12,497 nt of DNA, taken from contig JAHRWI010000237.1 of the NCBI GenBank assembly GCA_019090225.1, forward strand, positions 1-12,497, in the 5' to 3' direction. Shown in pieces: positions 6,802 through 12,497 of the stretch. The stretch is from Porticoccaceae bacterium. GTDB lineage: Bacteria; Pseudomonadota; Gammaproteobacteria; Pseudomonadales; Porticoccaceae. Position 1 is the stretch's first letter. Each line of letters begins with the position of its first letter. The notes under the pieces were generated by a model, which searched no databases, was not told the DNA's origin, and saw nothing but the letters and a program-made list of their open reading frames with translations. A program made the position numbers and the translations under genes.

Positions 6802-7520
6802 CACTCAACGATACGCTGATAGATAAGATCCCAAACACCATGACCCAACTTGAGACCACGACGTTCAAATTTCGTTTCTGGTCGATAAGCCGGGCGGGGA
6901 CAATATTGTCCCTCTTGCGCCATGCTCACAAAACCGGGCACGCCGTTGACCACTCTGAGCATTTGCTCGGCGTAAGCCTGCCAGTCGGTAGCCAAGTGTA
7001 AAATACCCCCAGGCACTAATTTGTCACGGATTTTTTCAACCAGAGCGGTCTGAACCAGACGCCGTTTAATATGCTTCGTCTTGTGCCAGGGGTCGGGAAA
7101 ATAGATTTGTACCCGTGACAGACTTTGAGCGGCAATGCAGTCATCCAGCACATCAACCGCATCGGCCAGATAAATTTTTAAATTGCTGACATTTTGATCC
7201 GCTGCATTACTAACCAGTCGACCTGCACCTGGGACATGGACCTCGACACCAATAAAGTCTTTCTCAGATTCATTAACGGCCATTTCCAGTAGCGAATCGC
7301 CCATACCAAAACCGATTTCTAAAACCACTGGTGCATCCCGTTGGAAGACTCCCTGCCAGGAAGGCGGAGCACCATCAAACAGGCTGAGTCGATACTGGGA
7401 CCAATGATTGTCCAACGCTTTTTGTTGACCCTCGGTCATGCGACCGCTCCGTATCACATAACTGCGTACGGGTTTTGTTTTAAATTCAGGTCTGATTTGG
7501 ATATGCTTTGCGGTAACCAT
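6801..7520 (-). CDS. trmB: tRNA (guanine-N7-)-methyltransferase (TrmB)
   Basis: Methylates N7 of G46 in the variable loop of tRNAs using S-adenosylmethionine. The 239 residues equal the E. coli length. Motifs in order: RPVRSYVIRSGRMT-like N-terminus (17-29), SAM-binding LEIGFGMG (67-74), IGVEVHVPG (90-98), the family-specific FPDPWHKTKHIKRR (141-154), ATDW (177-180), TKFERRG (216-222) and GHGVWDLIY (226-234). Start ATG 7520 is fixed by alignment with E. coli TrmB. It has no Shine-Dalgarno, and the bases just before it (AAGCTCCTCT) are if anything anti-SD-like, so initiation is probably weak or depends on upstream translation. The gene lies 55 bp after the DUF423 stop and overlaps the TIGR02444 gene by one base. 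Confidence 0.96.
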   Translation of the reverse strand: MVTAKHIQIRPEFKTKPVRSYVIRSGRMTEGQQKALDNHWSQYRLSLFDGAPPSWQGVFQRDAPVVLEIGFGMGDSLLEMAVNESEKDFIGVEVHVPGAGRLVSNAADQNVSNLKIYLADAVDVLDDCIAAQSLSRVQIYFPDPWHKTKHIKRRLVQTALVEKIRDKLVPGGILHLATDWQAYAEQMLRVVNGVPGFVSMAQEGQYCPRPAYRPETKFERRGLKLGHGVWDLIYQRIVE

Positions 7521-7564
7521 AGAGGAGCTTAAGTAAAGCGTTATGGAGTCGGCATCTTAATCAA

Positions 7565-7596
7565 GCCTTGATCAGCTATTTATTGCTGATCAAGGC
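7565..7596 (-). terminator. Long perfect inverted repeat at the end of the DUF423 gene (possible attenuator or 3' hairpin)
   Basis: GCCTTGATCAGC (7565-7576) and GCTGATCAAGGC (7585-7596) are perfect 12-bp complements with an 8-nt loop. The hairpin covers the last codons and stop of the DUF423 gene. No proper U-tract follows on either strand, so full rho-independent termination is doubtful. It may attenuate read-through into trmB, or stabilise the 3' end. A competing 6-bp pairing (ATCAAG-C-CTTGAT) lies just to the left. Confidence 0.5.
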
Positions 7597-8001
7597 CCAG
7601 GTCAATAATGCCCAGGCTAATAGAAACAGAGAACCGCCGACGGGAGCAGTCATCATCAACCAGGGTTGAGGTGCCAGCACCAGCAGGTAGAGACTGCCAC
7701 AAAAAAATAAAACACCGCCAAGAAACAAACCGGCCGCCAGGAGGGCCAGGCGGCTGGCAATGCGTCCGGTGCTGTCTAAGCGGGCAATCACAACGGCAAT
7801 CAAAGCTGCGATGACGTGAAACATATGGTAACGCACGCTTGTCTGCCAGGTCGGTAACAAGTTTTCTGACACATAATTTTGTAGGCCATGGGCCGCGAAG
7901 GCACCCAGCGCTACGACTAGCAGGCCATTGGCCGCGCTAGCTACTGCTAACCAACTATTCCATGCCGATTTATTGCCGACCAATGGCGTATTTGTACTCA
8001 A
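7576..8001 (-). CDS. DUF423 family small integral membrane protein
   Basis: 141 residues with four hydrophobic segments (about 16-36, 58-74, 84-105, 114-138), so an inner-membrane protein. The family signature is present: GAFAAHGL at 33-40 and YHMFHVIAAL at 58-67, with a Gly-rich third helix. E. coli YgdD belongs to the same family; no function is established. The start is TTG at 8001-7999: an in-frame TGA lies 11 codons upstream (8034-8032), the only other candidate in between is ATA, and GAGG is 9 nt before TTG. The first 12 residues (STNTPLVGNKS) are polar and cytoplasmic-looking. The gene probably leads a transcript with trmB and the TIGR02444 gene, modulated by the hairpin over its stop codon. 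Confidence 0.88.
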   Translation of the reverse strand: MSTNTPLVGNKSAWNSWLAVASAANGLLVVALGAFAAHGLQNYVSENLLPTWQTSVRYHMFHVIAALIAVVIARLDSTGRIASRLALLAAGLFLGGVLFFCGSLYLLVLAPQPWLMMTAPVGGSLFLLAWALLTWALISNK

Positions 8002-8137
8002 GGTGGTTTGCCTCGTTTTTATCTGTTTACTTCAATTTGCTCATGGTGGTTTTTTCAGTACCTGGAATATTAAAGCAGGGACTGTTCTGATCCCAAAACC
8101 AATCAAGCGTACTACCAAAACATATTAAGCGGAAATA
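8002..8137. other. Intergenic region upstream of the DUF423 gene
   Basis: No gene is seen. It must hold the promoter for the DUF423-trmB transcript; the best candidate by eye is TTGGGA, 18 nt, TAATAT on the minus strand, which is weak. The start region of the gene is partly duplicated about 45 bp upstream (7991-8010 versus 8036-8054). Confidence 0.4.
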
Positions 8138-8140
8138 GAA

Positions 8141-8163
8141 AAAGCCGCGGTAATCGCGGCTTT
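8141..8163 (-). terminator. Rho-independent terminator after rpoH
   Basis: AAAGCCGCG (8141-8149) and CGCGGCTTT (8155-8163) form a perfect 9-bp stem with loop GTAAT. On the minus strand the stem is followed by TTTTTC, 43 bp after the rpoH stop codon. Confidence 0.92.
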
Positions 8164-8206
8164 AAACATTTACTAACTCACCCAAAGCGAGTCAGGCTTA
8201 AGTGCT

Positions 8207-9079
8207 TCAGGCTTCGAGGACGGCCCTTACTTTTTTCATTGCGGCTTGTTCGAGCTGTCTGATCCGCTCAGCCGACACTGAATATTTTGCCGCAAGGTCA
8301 TGTAACGTGACCTTGCCTTCGTCAAGCCAACGCTGCTGCAATATGTCCTGACTGCGTTCGTCAAGCCCGGACATTGCGCCTGCCAACCTATTGTGGCTAT
8401 CGGCCTCCCAATCCGCATCTTCAAGTATTAGAGCTGGGTCAGCGCTACGATCTTCAAGGTATTGAGCTGGTGCCTGGTAAGTCTCCTCGTCGTCATCGTC
8501 CACGCTGAGATCAAAGGCTGGGTCGCGCACTGCAAGACGGTTTTCCATTTCCCGGACGTGCTTAACCTCAACACCGAGATCCTGAGCGATAGCTGCTGCT
8601 TCGTCATCGGTCAGCCAGGCCAAACGTTTTTTTGCACCACGGAGATTAAAAAACAGTTTGCGCTGGGCCTTGGTGGTGGCAACTTTTACAATTCGCCAGT
8701 TGCGTAACACGTATTCGTGAATTTCAGCCTTAATCCAGTGCACAGCGAAGGAAACCAGGCGCACGCCTCTCTCAGGATTGAAACGTCTGACCGCTTTCAT
8801 CAGCCCAACATTGCCTTCCTGAATTAAATCTGCCAGCGGCAGCCCATAGCCATTGTATGACCGGGCTATATGGACAACAAACCGCAGGTGCGCAAGTACC
8901 AGTTGACGTGCGCTCTCGACGTCATCGTCATAATAAAGCCGCTCAGCAAGGGCTTTTTCTTCCTCAACCGTTAGTACCGCGATAGAATTGGCACCCTGCA
9001 TGTAGGCCCCCAGGTTTCCACCTGGTGTCATCCACTGTAGAGATTGAAGATTTTTGTTCGATTGAAGGTTCTTACTCAT
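8207..9079 (-). CDS. rpoH: RNA polymerase heat-shock sigma factor RpoH (sigma-32)
   Basis: Directs RNA polymerase to heat-shock promoters (chaperones, proteases). A GTG at 9085 gives 292 residues, but ATG 9079 has GAGG 5 nt upstream and is the better start (290 residues). Region 2 is almost identical to E. coli: SHLRFVVHIAR-like at 63-73, GLPLADLIQEGN (79-90), VSFAVHWIKAEIHEYVLRNW (109-128). The diagnostic RpoH box QRKLFFNLR is at 139-147, which separates it from RpoD and RpoS. Region 3 is acidic (DDDDEE, 194-199). Region 4.2 helix-turn-helix VTLHDLAAKYSVSAERIRQLE spans about 257-277. The N-terminus has a small tandem repeat (KNLQSNKNLQS). In related bacteria RpoH is controlled by mRNA folding, DnaK and FtsH; here the sequence shows a sigma-E-type promoter. 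It follows ftsX by 151 bp, a conserved arrangement. Confidence 0.97.
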   Translation of the reverse strand: MSKNLQSNKNLQSLQWMTPGGNLGAYMQGANSIAVLTVEEEKALAERLYYDDDVESARQLVLAHLRFVVHIARSYNGYGLPLADLIQEGNVGLMKAVRRFNPERGVRLVSFAVHWIKAEIHEYVLRNWRIVKVATTKAQRKLFFNLRGAKKRLAWLTDDEAAAIAQDLGVEVKHVREMENRLAVRDPAFDLSVDDDDEETYQAPAQYLEDRSADPALILEDADWEADSHNRLAGAMSGLDERSQDILQQRWLDEGKVTLHDLAAKYSVSAERIRQLEQAAMKKVRAVLEA

Positions 9080-9134
9080 GATCACCTCAAAGGATAGCTT
9101 TCCTGGAGCTCGCCACCCTAAATTTGGACGGCGT

Positions 9135-9162
9135 AGTTTACCACTTCAAGGTTAGATGTCTA
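9135..9162 (-). promoter_or_regulatory. rpoH: Candidate sigma70 promoter of rpoH
   Basis: Read on the minus strand: TAGACA (9162-9157, five of six matches), a 16-nt spacer, TAAACT (9140-9135, four of six). It overlaps the sigma-E promoter, so the two forms of polymerase would compete. The predicted leader is about 50 nt. Confidence 0.5.
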
Positions 9163-9179
9163 TATTCACCTAAAGTTCC
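9152..9179 (-). promoter_or_regulatory. rpoH: Sigma-E (RpoE) type promoter of rpoH
   Basis: Read on the minus strand: GGAACTT (9179-9173), exactly 16 nt, then TCTAA (9156-9152). The sigma-E consensus in E. coli is GGAACTT at -35 and a TCnAA-type -10 with 15-16 nt between, so the match is close to perfect. E. coli rpoH also has a sigma-E promoter (P3), which makes this biologically sensible. The transcript would start near 9145, about 65 nt before the ATG. Confidence 0.8.
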
Positions 9180-9230
9180 CTTAACCGCTTGTTTTATCAG
9201 GGGGTTTAAGCCCGCCATCTCAAGCTTGAG

Positions 9231-10271
9231 TCATGGCTCTATACGAGCAATATGCCGACCCACTGCCAATGCAGCACCAAGCAGACCTAAAAGCCCACCC
9301 AGGCCTGTTAGAATCAACAACCCTCGCCAGCCGGTACCCGCCAGAGAAAAACTACTTTGATACAGCGCCGCCAGACCAGTTACGGCACTGTCCAGCCATA
9401 AGCTACCCAGGGTAACGCCCAACCAGGCCATTAACCCACCCGACAAGCCATACCAAAGGCCGGTGTACAAAAAAGGTCGCCGCACAAAAGCGTTGGTACC
9501 GCCCACAAGTTTGACGACGAGAATTTCATCCCGACGGTTCTCAATCGCCAATCTTATGGTGTTGCCTACCACCAACAATACACCCAACGATAACGTGAAA
9601 CCCAGTAACACCGAGACCCGTTCGCCCATCTCCAGGATCTGTTGCATACGTTGCAACCATTGCATATCCAGCTGAACTTCGGCGACGCCGGGCAATTCGC
9701 TCAAGTCATCCACCAGGGTACTTAGACGCTTTATATCATTGGATAACACTGATTCCGGAGACACCAGCAGTACGCCCGGCAAGGGATTATCATCCAGCAA
9801 AGCCAGTACATCGCCAAACCCTGCGGCGGCCTGAAACTCCTCCAGAGCCGTTTCGGGGGAGATATATTTTACTGCCTCTAATTGCGGTAGACTTTGAACG
9901 GTATCAATCAAACCTTGGACAACCTTTGGTGCCGCTCCCCGGTCGATAAAGACACTGATTCGGGCGCTGTTTTGCCAACTGCCGCTCAATTGCTGCAGGT
10001 TGGAAATTGCCACCCACAGGGCCGTAGGCAAAGCTATCGCAATAGCGATGACCAAAACGGTCATCAAACTTTGTAGCGGCTCGGCCCACAGGCGAGCAAA
10101 ACTTTCACGGGCATTACTTCTATGGCTGAGGAACCAGCTATCGATAATGGCTCCAAAGCCTATCCGACCCTGAACGGCTCCAGCTGAGCTATCTTTTGGG
10201 GGGAGTTCTTTGCCAACGCGGGTTTTCCCGGCGCTGTTGACAGGACTCCGGCTTCGCTTAAAGCGATTCAC
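9231..10271 (-). CDS. ftsX: Cell division protein FtsX (ABC transporter-like membrane subunit)
   Basis: With FtsE it forms the divisome complex that activates periplasmic amidases through EnvC-type partners. 346 residues (E. coli 352). Layout: a basic cytoplasmic N-terminus of about 66 residues; transmembrane segment 69-91; a periplasmic domain about 92-218 with ISVFIDRGA, YISPETALEEF and NPLPGVLLV; then three more membrane segments (about 219-241, 266-292, 315-338). RLAIENRRDEILVVKLVGGT (240-259) is the cytoplasmic coupling loop that meets FtsE. The start is GTG 10271, overlapping the ftsE stop as GTGA (4 nt), the typical coupled arrangement; the next Met is inside TM1 and cannot be the start. 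It ends 151 bp before rpoH with no strong terminator between, so read-through into rpoH is possible. Confidence 0.96.
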   Translation of the reverse strand: MNRFKRSRSPVNSAGKTRVGKELPPKDSSAGAVQGRIGFGAIIDSWFLSHRSNARESFARLWAEPLQSLMTVLVIAIAIALPTALWVAISNLQQLSGSWQNSARISVFIDRGAAPKVVQGLIDTVQSLPQLEAVKYISPETALEEFQAAAGFGDVLALLDDNPLPGVLLVSPESVLSNDIKRLSTLVDDLSELPGVAEVQLDMQWLQRMQQILEMGERVSVLLGFTLSLGVLLVVGNTIRLAIENRRDEILVVKLVGGTNAFVRRPFLYTGLWYGLSGGLMAWLGVTLGSLWLDSAVTGLAALYQSSFSLAGTGWRGLLILTGLGGLLGLLGAALAVGRHIARIEP

Positions 10272-10930
10272 TCAAGCCCCGCTGTCAGCTGGCCGTGATT
10301 CAAATTCACCACCCGCTCGCCCATCCGTTCAACAAGATCTATATCATGAGTGGCTATTAGCACGGTCACCCCGACGTCTCGAAAATCCCGAAACAGACGC
10401 ATAATCTCAGATGACAATTCTGGGTCGAGGTTACCGGTTGGCTCATCGGCCAGTAGTATCCTCGGCTTGTGAACCACAGCTCGGGCAATACCGACCCGTT
10501 GCTGCTCCCCGCCGGATAACTGTAGAGGATTAAGTTTTTCTTTATCGAGTAAACCGACCTTGTCCAGGGATGCTCGCACCCGCCGACCAATTTCCTGAGA
10601 CTGATAGCCGGACACCTGTAACGGTAAAGCAACGTTATCGAAGACACTGCGATCGAAAAGTAACTGATGATGCTGAAATACCACCCCAATGCGGCGGCGA
10701 TAATAGGGGATTTGACTACGATGCAGTCGGTTGAGGTTTTTGCCGTTGATCAATAGCTGACCCCGACTGGGTCGCTCCATCAACATAATCAATTTAAGCA
10801 GGGTGCTTTTGCCTGCCCCTGAGTGCCCGGTCAAAAAAGCCATTTCACCAGCAGCCATGGCCAGGTTAATACCACTTAAGGCCTCAAAGCCTTCTTCGTA
10901 ACGCTTGCTAACACCGTCAAATTCAATCAT
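10268..10930 (-). CDS. ftsE: Cell division ATP-binding protein FtsE
   Basis: Cytoplasmic ATPase of the FtsEX complex; it couples ATP hydrolysis to control of septal peptidoglycan hydrolases. 220 residues, standard for FtsE (222 in E. coli). All ABC motifs are intact: Walker A GHSGAGKST (35-43), Q-loop Gln86 (VVFQHHQLL), signature LSGGEQQRV (138-146), Walker B ILLADEPTGNLD (158-169) with catalytic Glu163, and H-loop His195 (IATHD). The start codon ATG 10930 overlaps the ftsY stop as ATGA, and its own stop overlaps ftsX as GTGA, so the three proteins are translationally coupled. MacB/LolD-type ATPases share the fold, but the neighbours settle the identity. Confidence 0.97.
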   Translation of the reverse strand: MIEFDGVSKRYEEGFEALSGINLAMAAGEMAFLTGHSGAGKSTLLKLIMLMERPSRGQLLINGKNLNRLHRSQIPYYRRRIGVVFQHHQLLFDRSVFDNVALPLQVSGYQSQEIGRRVRASLDKVGLLDKEKLNPLQLSGGEQQRVGIARAVVHKPRILLADEPTGNLDPELSSEIMRLFRDFRDVGVTVLIATHDIDLVERMGERVVNLNHGQLTAGLE

Positions 10931-12237
10931 TGGTCATTCGGCATCTCAGGTACAGCCTTCTTAGACACCGACCCTTTAGACACAGCCTTTTCAGACAACA
11001 GGGCCTGCACATAATCATCGGCACGAAAGCGCTGTAAATCATCCAGGCCTTCGCCGACACCGATATAACGCACCGGAATACCGTAACGCTTGCACAAGGC
11101 CAGCACGACGCCGCCCTTTGCTGTGCCATCAAGCTTGGTAATCGCCAGACCAGTCACCGTCACCGTTTCGTTAAACTCCTGCACTTGCCGAACCGCATTC
11201 TGGCCAGTGCCCGCATCCAGCACGAGTAAGGCTTCGTGTGGAGCATCTTCGCTGAGCTTTGCCATGACTCGCTTCACTTTGGCGAGTTCGTCCATCAGGT
11301 TACTTTTGGTATGTAAGCGTCCGGCGGTATCGGCAATCAACACATCTATATTACGTGCAATGGCTGACTCAATGGCATCATAAATAACCGAAGCGCTATC
11401 CGCACCAGTATGTTGAGCGATGACTGGCACATTGTTGCGCTCACCCCAGACCTGTAATTGCTCCACCGCCGCCGCACGGAAAGTATCACCGGCGGCCAAC
11501 ATCACCGACAGGCCCTGATTCTGATAACTTCGCGCCAGCTTGCCGATAGTCGTGGTTTTCCCCACACCATTAACGCCCACCACCAGAATCACGCAGGGCT
11601 GCCCTTTGGTGACATCCAATGCTAATTCGCAGGGTGCCAGCATTTCCACCATTATCTGATGCAATGCCTCTCGCAAGGCATCACTGTCACTAAGCTCTCG
11701 GCGTTTAACCCGGTCGGTGAGCTCATCGATAATTTCGGTGCAGACTTCAACGCCCACATCGGCCATTAGCAATTGAGTCTCCAACTCCTCAAGCATATTT
11801 TCATCGATCTGCCGACGTCCGAGAAACAGCGCTTCCAGGCCACGACCGGTTTTCGATAAGGCCCGACTAAACACGTTGCGACGTTTCGGTTTTTCAACGG
11901 CGGCGGTATCCTGGTGGTCTAACTCATCCTCTGCCTGAACGGCCAAATTAGCTTGCTCATCAGGCTCAATGCTCGCCTCTTCGATTGCTTCCGGTACTTC
12001 GGCTAGATCTACGGCTGTGCTTAGGGCTTCGTCAGCCCCACCCCTAAGCACATCAGTATCAGAGATCTCTTCAGTCGCCGGGAGTACCTCTACTGGTGGA
12101 GTATCGCCACCATCCGGAGACACGGCAACTTCGTCGGAAACGGGGGCATCGTAATCGGCATCCACGTCTTTTCGCCGCCAGCGGGCAAATAGTTTTTTCT
12201 TAGGTTTAGGTGTCGATGTATCTTCGTTTGAAGCCAT
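10927..12237 (-). CDS. ftsY: Signal recognition particle receptor FtsY
   Basis: GTPase that docks SRP-ribosome complexes at the membrane for co-translational insertion. 436 residues. A basic start (KPKKKLFARWRRK, 11-23) is followed by an acidic, low-complexity A domain (about 24-116, many Glu/Asp), then the N domain (about 118-205) and the G domain with GVNGVGKTT (221-229), DTFRAAAVEQL (251-261), DTAGR (303-307), TKLDG (367-371) and GVGEGLDDL (393-401). The family usually ends soon after the ADDYVQALL position. Here about 20 more residues follow (417-436), built from imperfect repeats around VS/VP and encoded by a short DNA repeat. ATG 12237 has no good Shine-Dalgarno; AAGG is about 13 nt away. 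It is the first gene of the ftsYEX operon. Confidence 0.97.
   Translation of the reverse strand: MASNEDTSTPKPKKKLFARWRRKDVDADYDAPVSDEVAVSPDGGDTPPVEVLPATEEISDTDVLRGGADEALSTAVDLAEVPEAIEEASIEPDEQANLAVQAEDELDHQDTAAVEKPKRRNVFSRALSKTGRGLEALFLGRRQIDENMLEELETQLLMADVGVEVCTEIIDELTDRVKRRELSDSDALREALHQIMVEMLAPCELALDVTKGQPCVILVVGVNGVGKTTTIGKLARSYQNQGLSVMLAAGDTFRAAAVEQLQVWGERNNVPVIAQHTGADSASVIYDAIESAIARNIDVLIADTAGRLHTKSNLMDELAKVKRVMAKLSEDAPHEALLVLDAGTGQNAVRQVQEFNETVTVTGLAITKLDGTAKGGVVLALCKRYGIPVRYIGVGEGLDDLQRFRADDYVQALLSEKAVSKGSVSKKAVPEMPNDQ
10953..10998. repeat. Short imperfect tandem repeat encoding the FtsY C-terminal tail
   Basis: Three degenerate copies of a 13-18 nt unit resembling AGCCTTTTAGACAC on the plus strand (for example AGCCTTCTTAGACAC, ACCCTTTAGACAC, AGCCTTTTCAGACA). 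In the protein they give the tail segments EKAVS, KGSVS and KKAVP. Slippage-type duplication is the simplest explanation. Confidence 0.5.
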
Positions 12238-12326
12238 TAGCTATTTAATGCCTTTAAGTGTTTTTACTACCATTCGCAAAACCCCTGTATCCTAACATTT
12301 TAGCTTCACTGTCAGGAATCAACCGG
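12238..12326. promoter_or_regulatory. Divergent promoter region between ftsY and rsmD
   Basis: The 89 bp between divergent genes must serve both. I see TAAAAT (minus strand, 12302-12297) and CTGACA (minus, about 12314-12309) as partial promoter elements, but no pair with ideal spacing. The exact promoter is not resolved. Confidence 0.4.
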
Positions 12327-12497
12327 GTGTCAAATCGACGAAAAAACGCTGCACCAGGTGGCCAGGTAAGGATTATTGCTGGCCAATGGCGGGGGCGTCG
12401 GCTTAATTTTCCCAACATTGAAGGACTGCGACCAAGCGGCGATCGGGTGAGGGAAACCCTGTTTAACTGGCTTCAGGAAGACTTACCTGGTGCGCAT
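12327..12497 (+). CDS. rsmD: 16S rRNA (guanine966-N2)-methyltransferase RsmD (partial, 5' part)
   Basis: The first 57 residues are in the window and the frame is open to the right edge. RsmD methylates N2 of G966 in 16S rRNA during 30S assembly, using S-adenosylmethionine. The N-terminus matches the family closely: VRIIAGQWRGRRL (14-26), LRPSGDRVRETLFNWL (34-49), the segment that comes before the SAM-binding fold. Start GTG 12327 has AGGA at 9 nt spacing; no better start lies upstream in frame. Divergent from ftsY, the arrangement seen in many gammaproteobacteria. Confidence 0.95.
   Translation, partial: MSNRRKNAAPGGQVRIIAGQWRGRRLNFPNIEGLRPSGDRVRETLFNWLQEDLPGAH

Noticed and set aside
6498..7001. 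Plus-strand open frame of 167 codons across trmB and the TIGR02444 gene
   Set aside because: It lies opposite two well-supported coding regions, has no recognisable domain, and its translation is low in folded-protein features.
9186..9228. Possible terminator between ftsX and rpoH (CTCAAGCTTGAG palindrome and GGG/CCC pairing)
   Set aside because: The stems are short or mismatched and no U-tract follows, so it does not qualify as a rho-independent terminator.
10366..10689. Minus-strand frame of 107 codons inside ftsE
   Set aside because: Out of frame with intact ABC-ATPase motifs in ftsE; a shadow.

Overview
This window reads as the chromosome of a gammaproteobacterium, by inference a marine Cellvibrionales/Pseudomonadales-type organism. 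The evidence is the order ftsY-ftsE-ftsX-rpoH, a class I gshA, a TIGR02444-family gene next to trmB, and protein sequences that track E. coli and Pseudomonas homologues throughout. Nearly all of it is core, single-copy housekeeping content. I see no insertion sequence, phage gene, CRISPR array, tRNA or rRNA.

Layout. Positions 1-1727 (minus strand) hold the upstream end of an acyl-CoA operon: an HMG-CoA-synthase-like protein fused to a DUF35 zinc-ribbon/OB-fold domain, followed 11 bp later by a thiolase that runs off the left edge. A 312-bp divergent intergenic region (1728-2039) leads to a plus-strand cluster: a small hypothetical gene, gshA (glutathione synthesis), an AcpH-type ACP phosphodiesterase and dsbB (periplasmic disulfide formation). 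A bidirectional terminator at 5224-5250 separates this from the minus-strand half: an FKBP-type lipoprotein prolyl isomerase with its own sigma70-like promoter, then (in transcription order) a DUF423 membrane protein, trmB and a TIGR02444 protein. To the right is the ftsY-ftsE-ftsX operon, with 4-nt stop/start overlaps, followed by rpoH. rpoH has a convincing sigma-E-type promoter overlapping a sigma70-like one, and a clear terminator. The right edge carries the divergently transcribed start of rsmD.

How the genes work together. FtsE/FtsX form the ABC-type divisome complex that controls septal cell-wall hydrolysis, and FtsY is the SRP receptor that targets membrane proteins. RpoH drives the heat-shock response, and its predicted sigma-E promoter would link it to envelope stress. 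DsbB, the FKBP lipoprotein and GshA all bear on protein folding or thiol redox balance. The least ordinary item is the HMGCS-like/DUF35 fusion beside a thiolase. It resembles a fused version of the archaeal thiolase-HMGCS-DUF35 complex, but the synthase domain seems to have lost the residues HMG-CoA synthase needs.

Several start codons were reassigned from the longest possible reading frame on the basis of Shine-Dalgarno spacing (rpoH, the FKBP gene, the TIGR02444 gene). Non-ATG starts are common here: GTG for the HMGCS-like gene, ftsX and rsmD; TTG for gshA and the DUF423 gene. All family assignments come from motif recognition by eye, without database searches.
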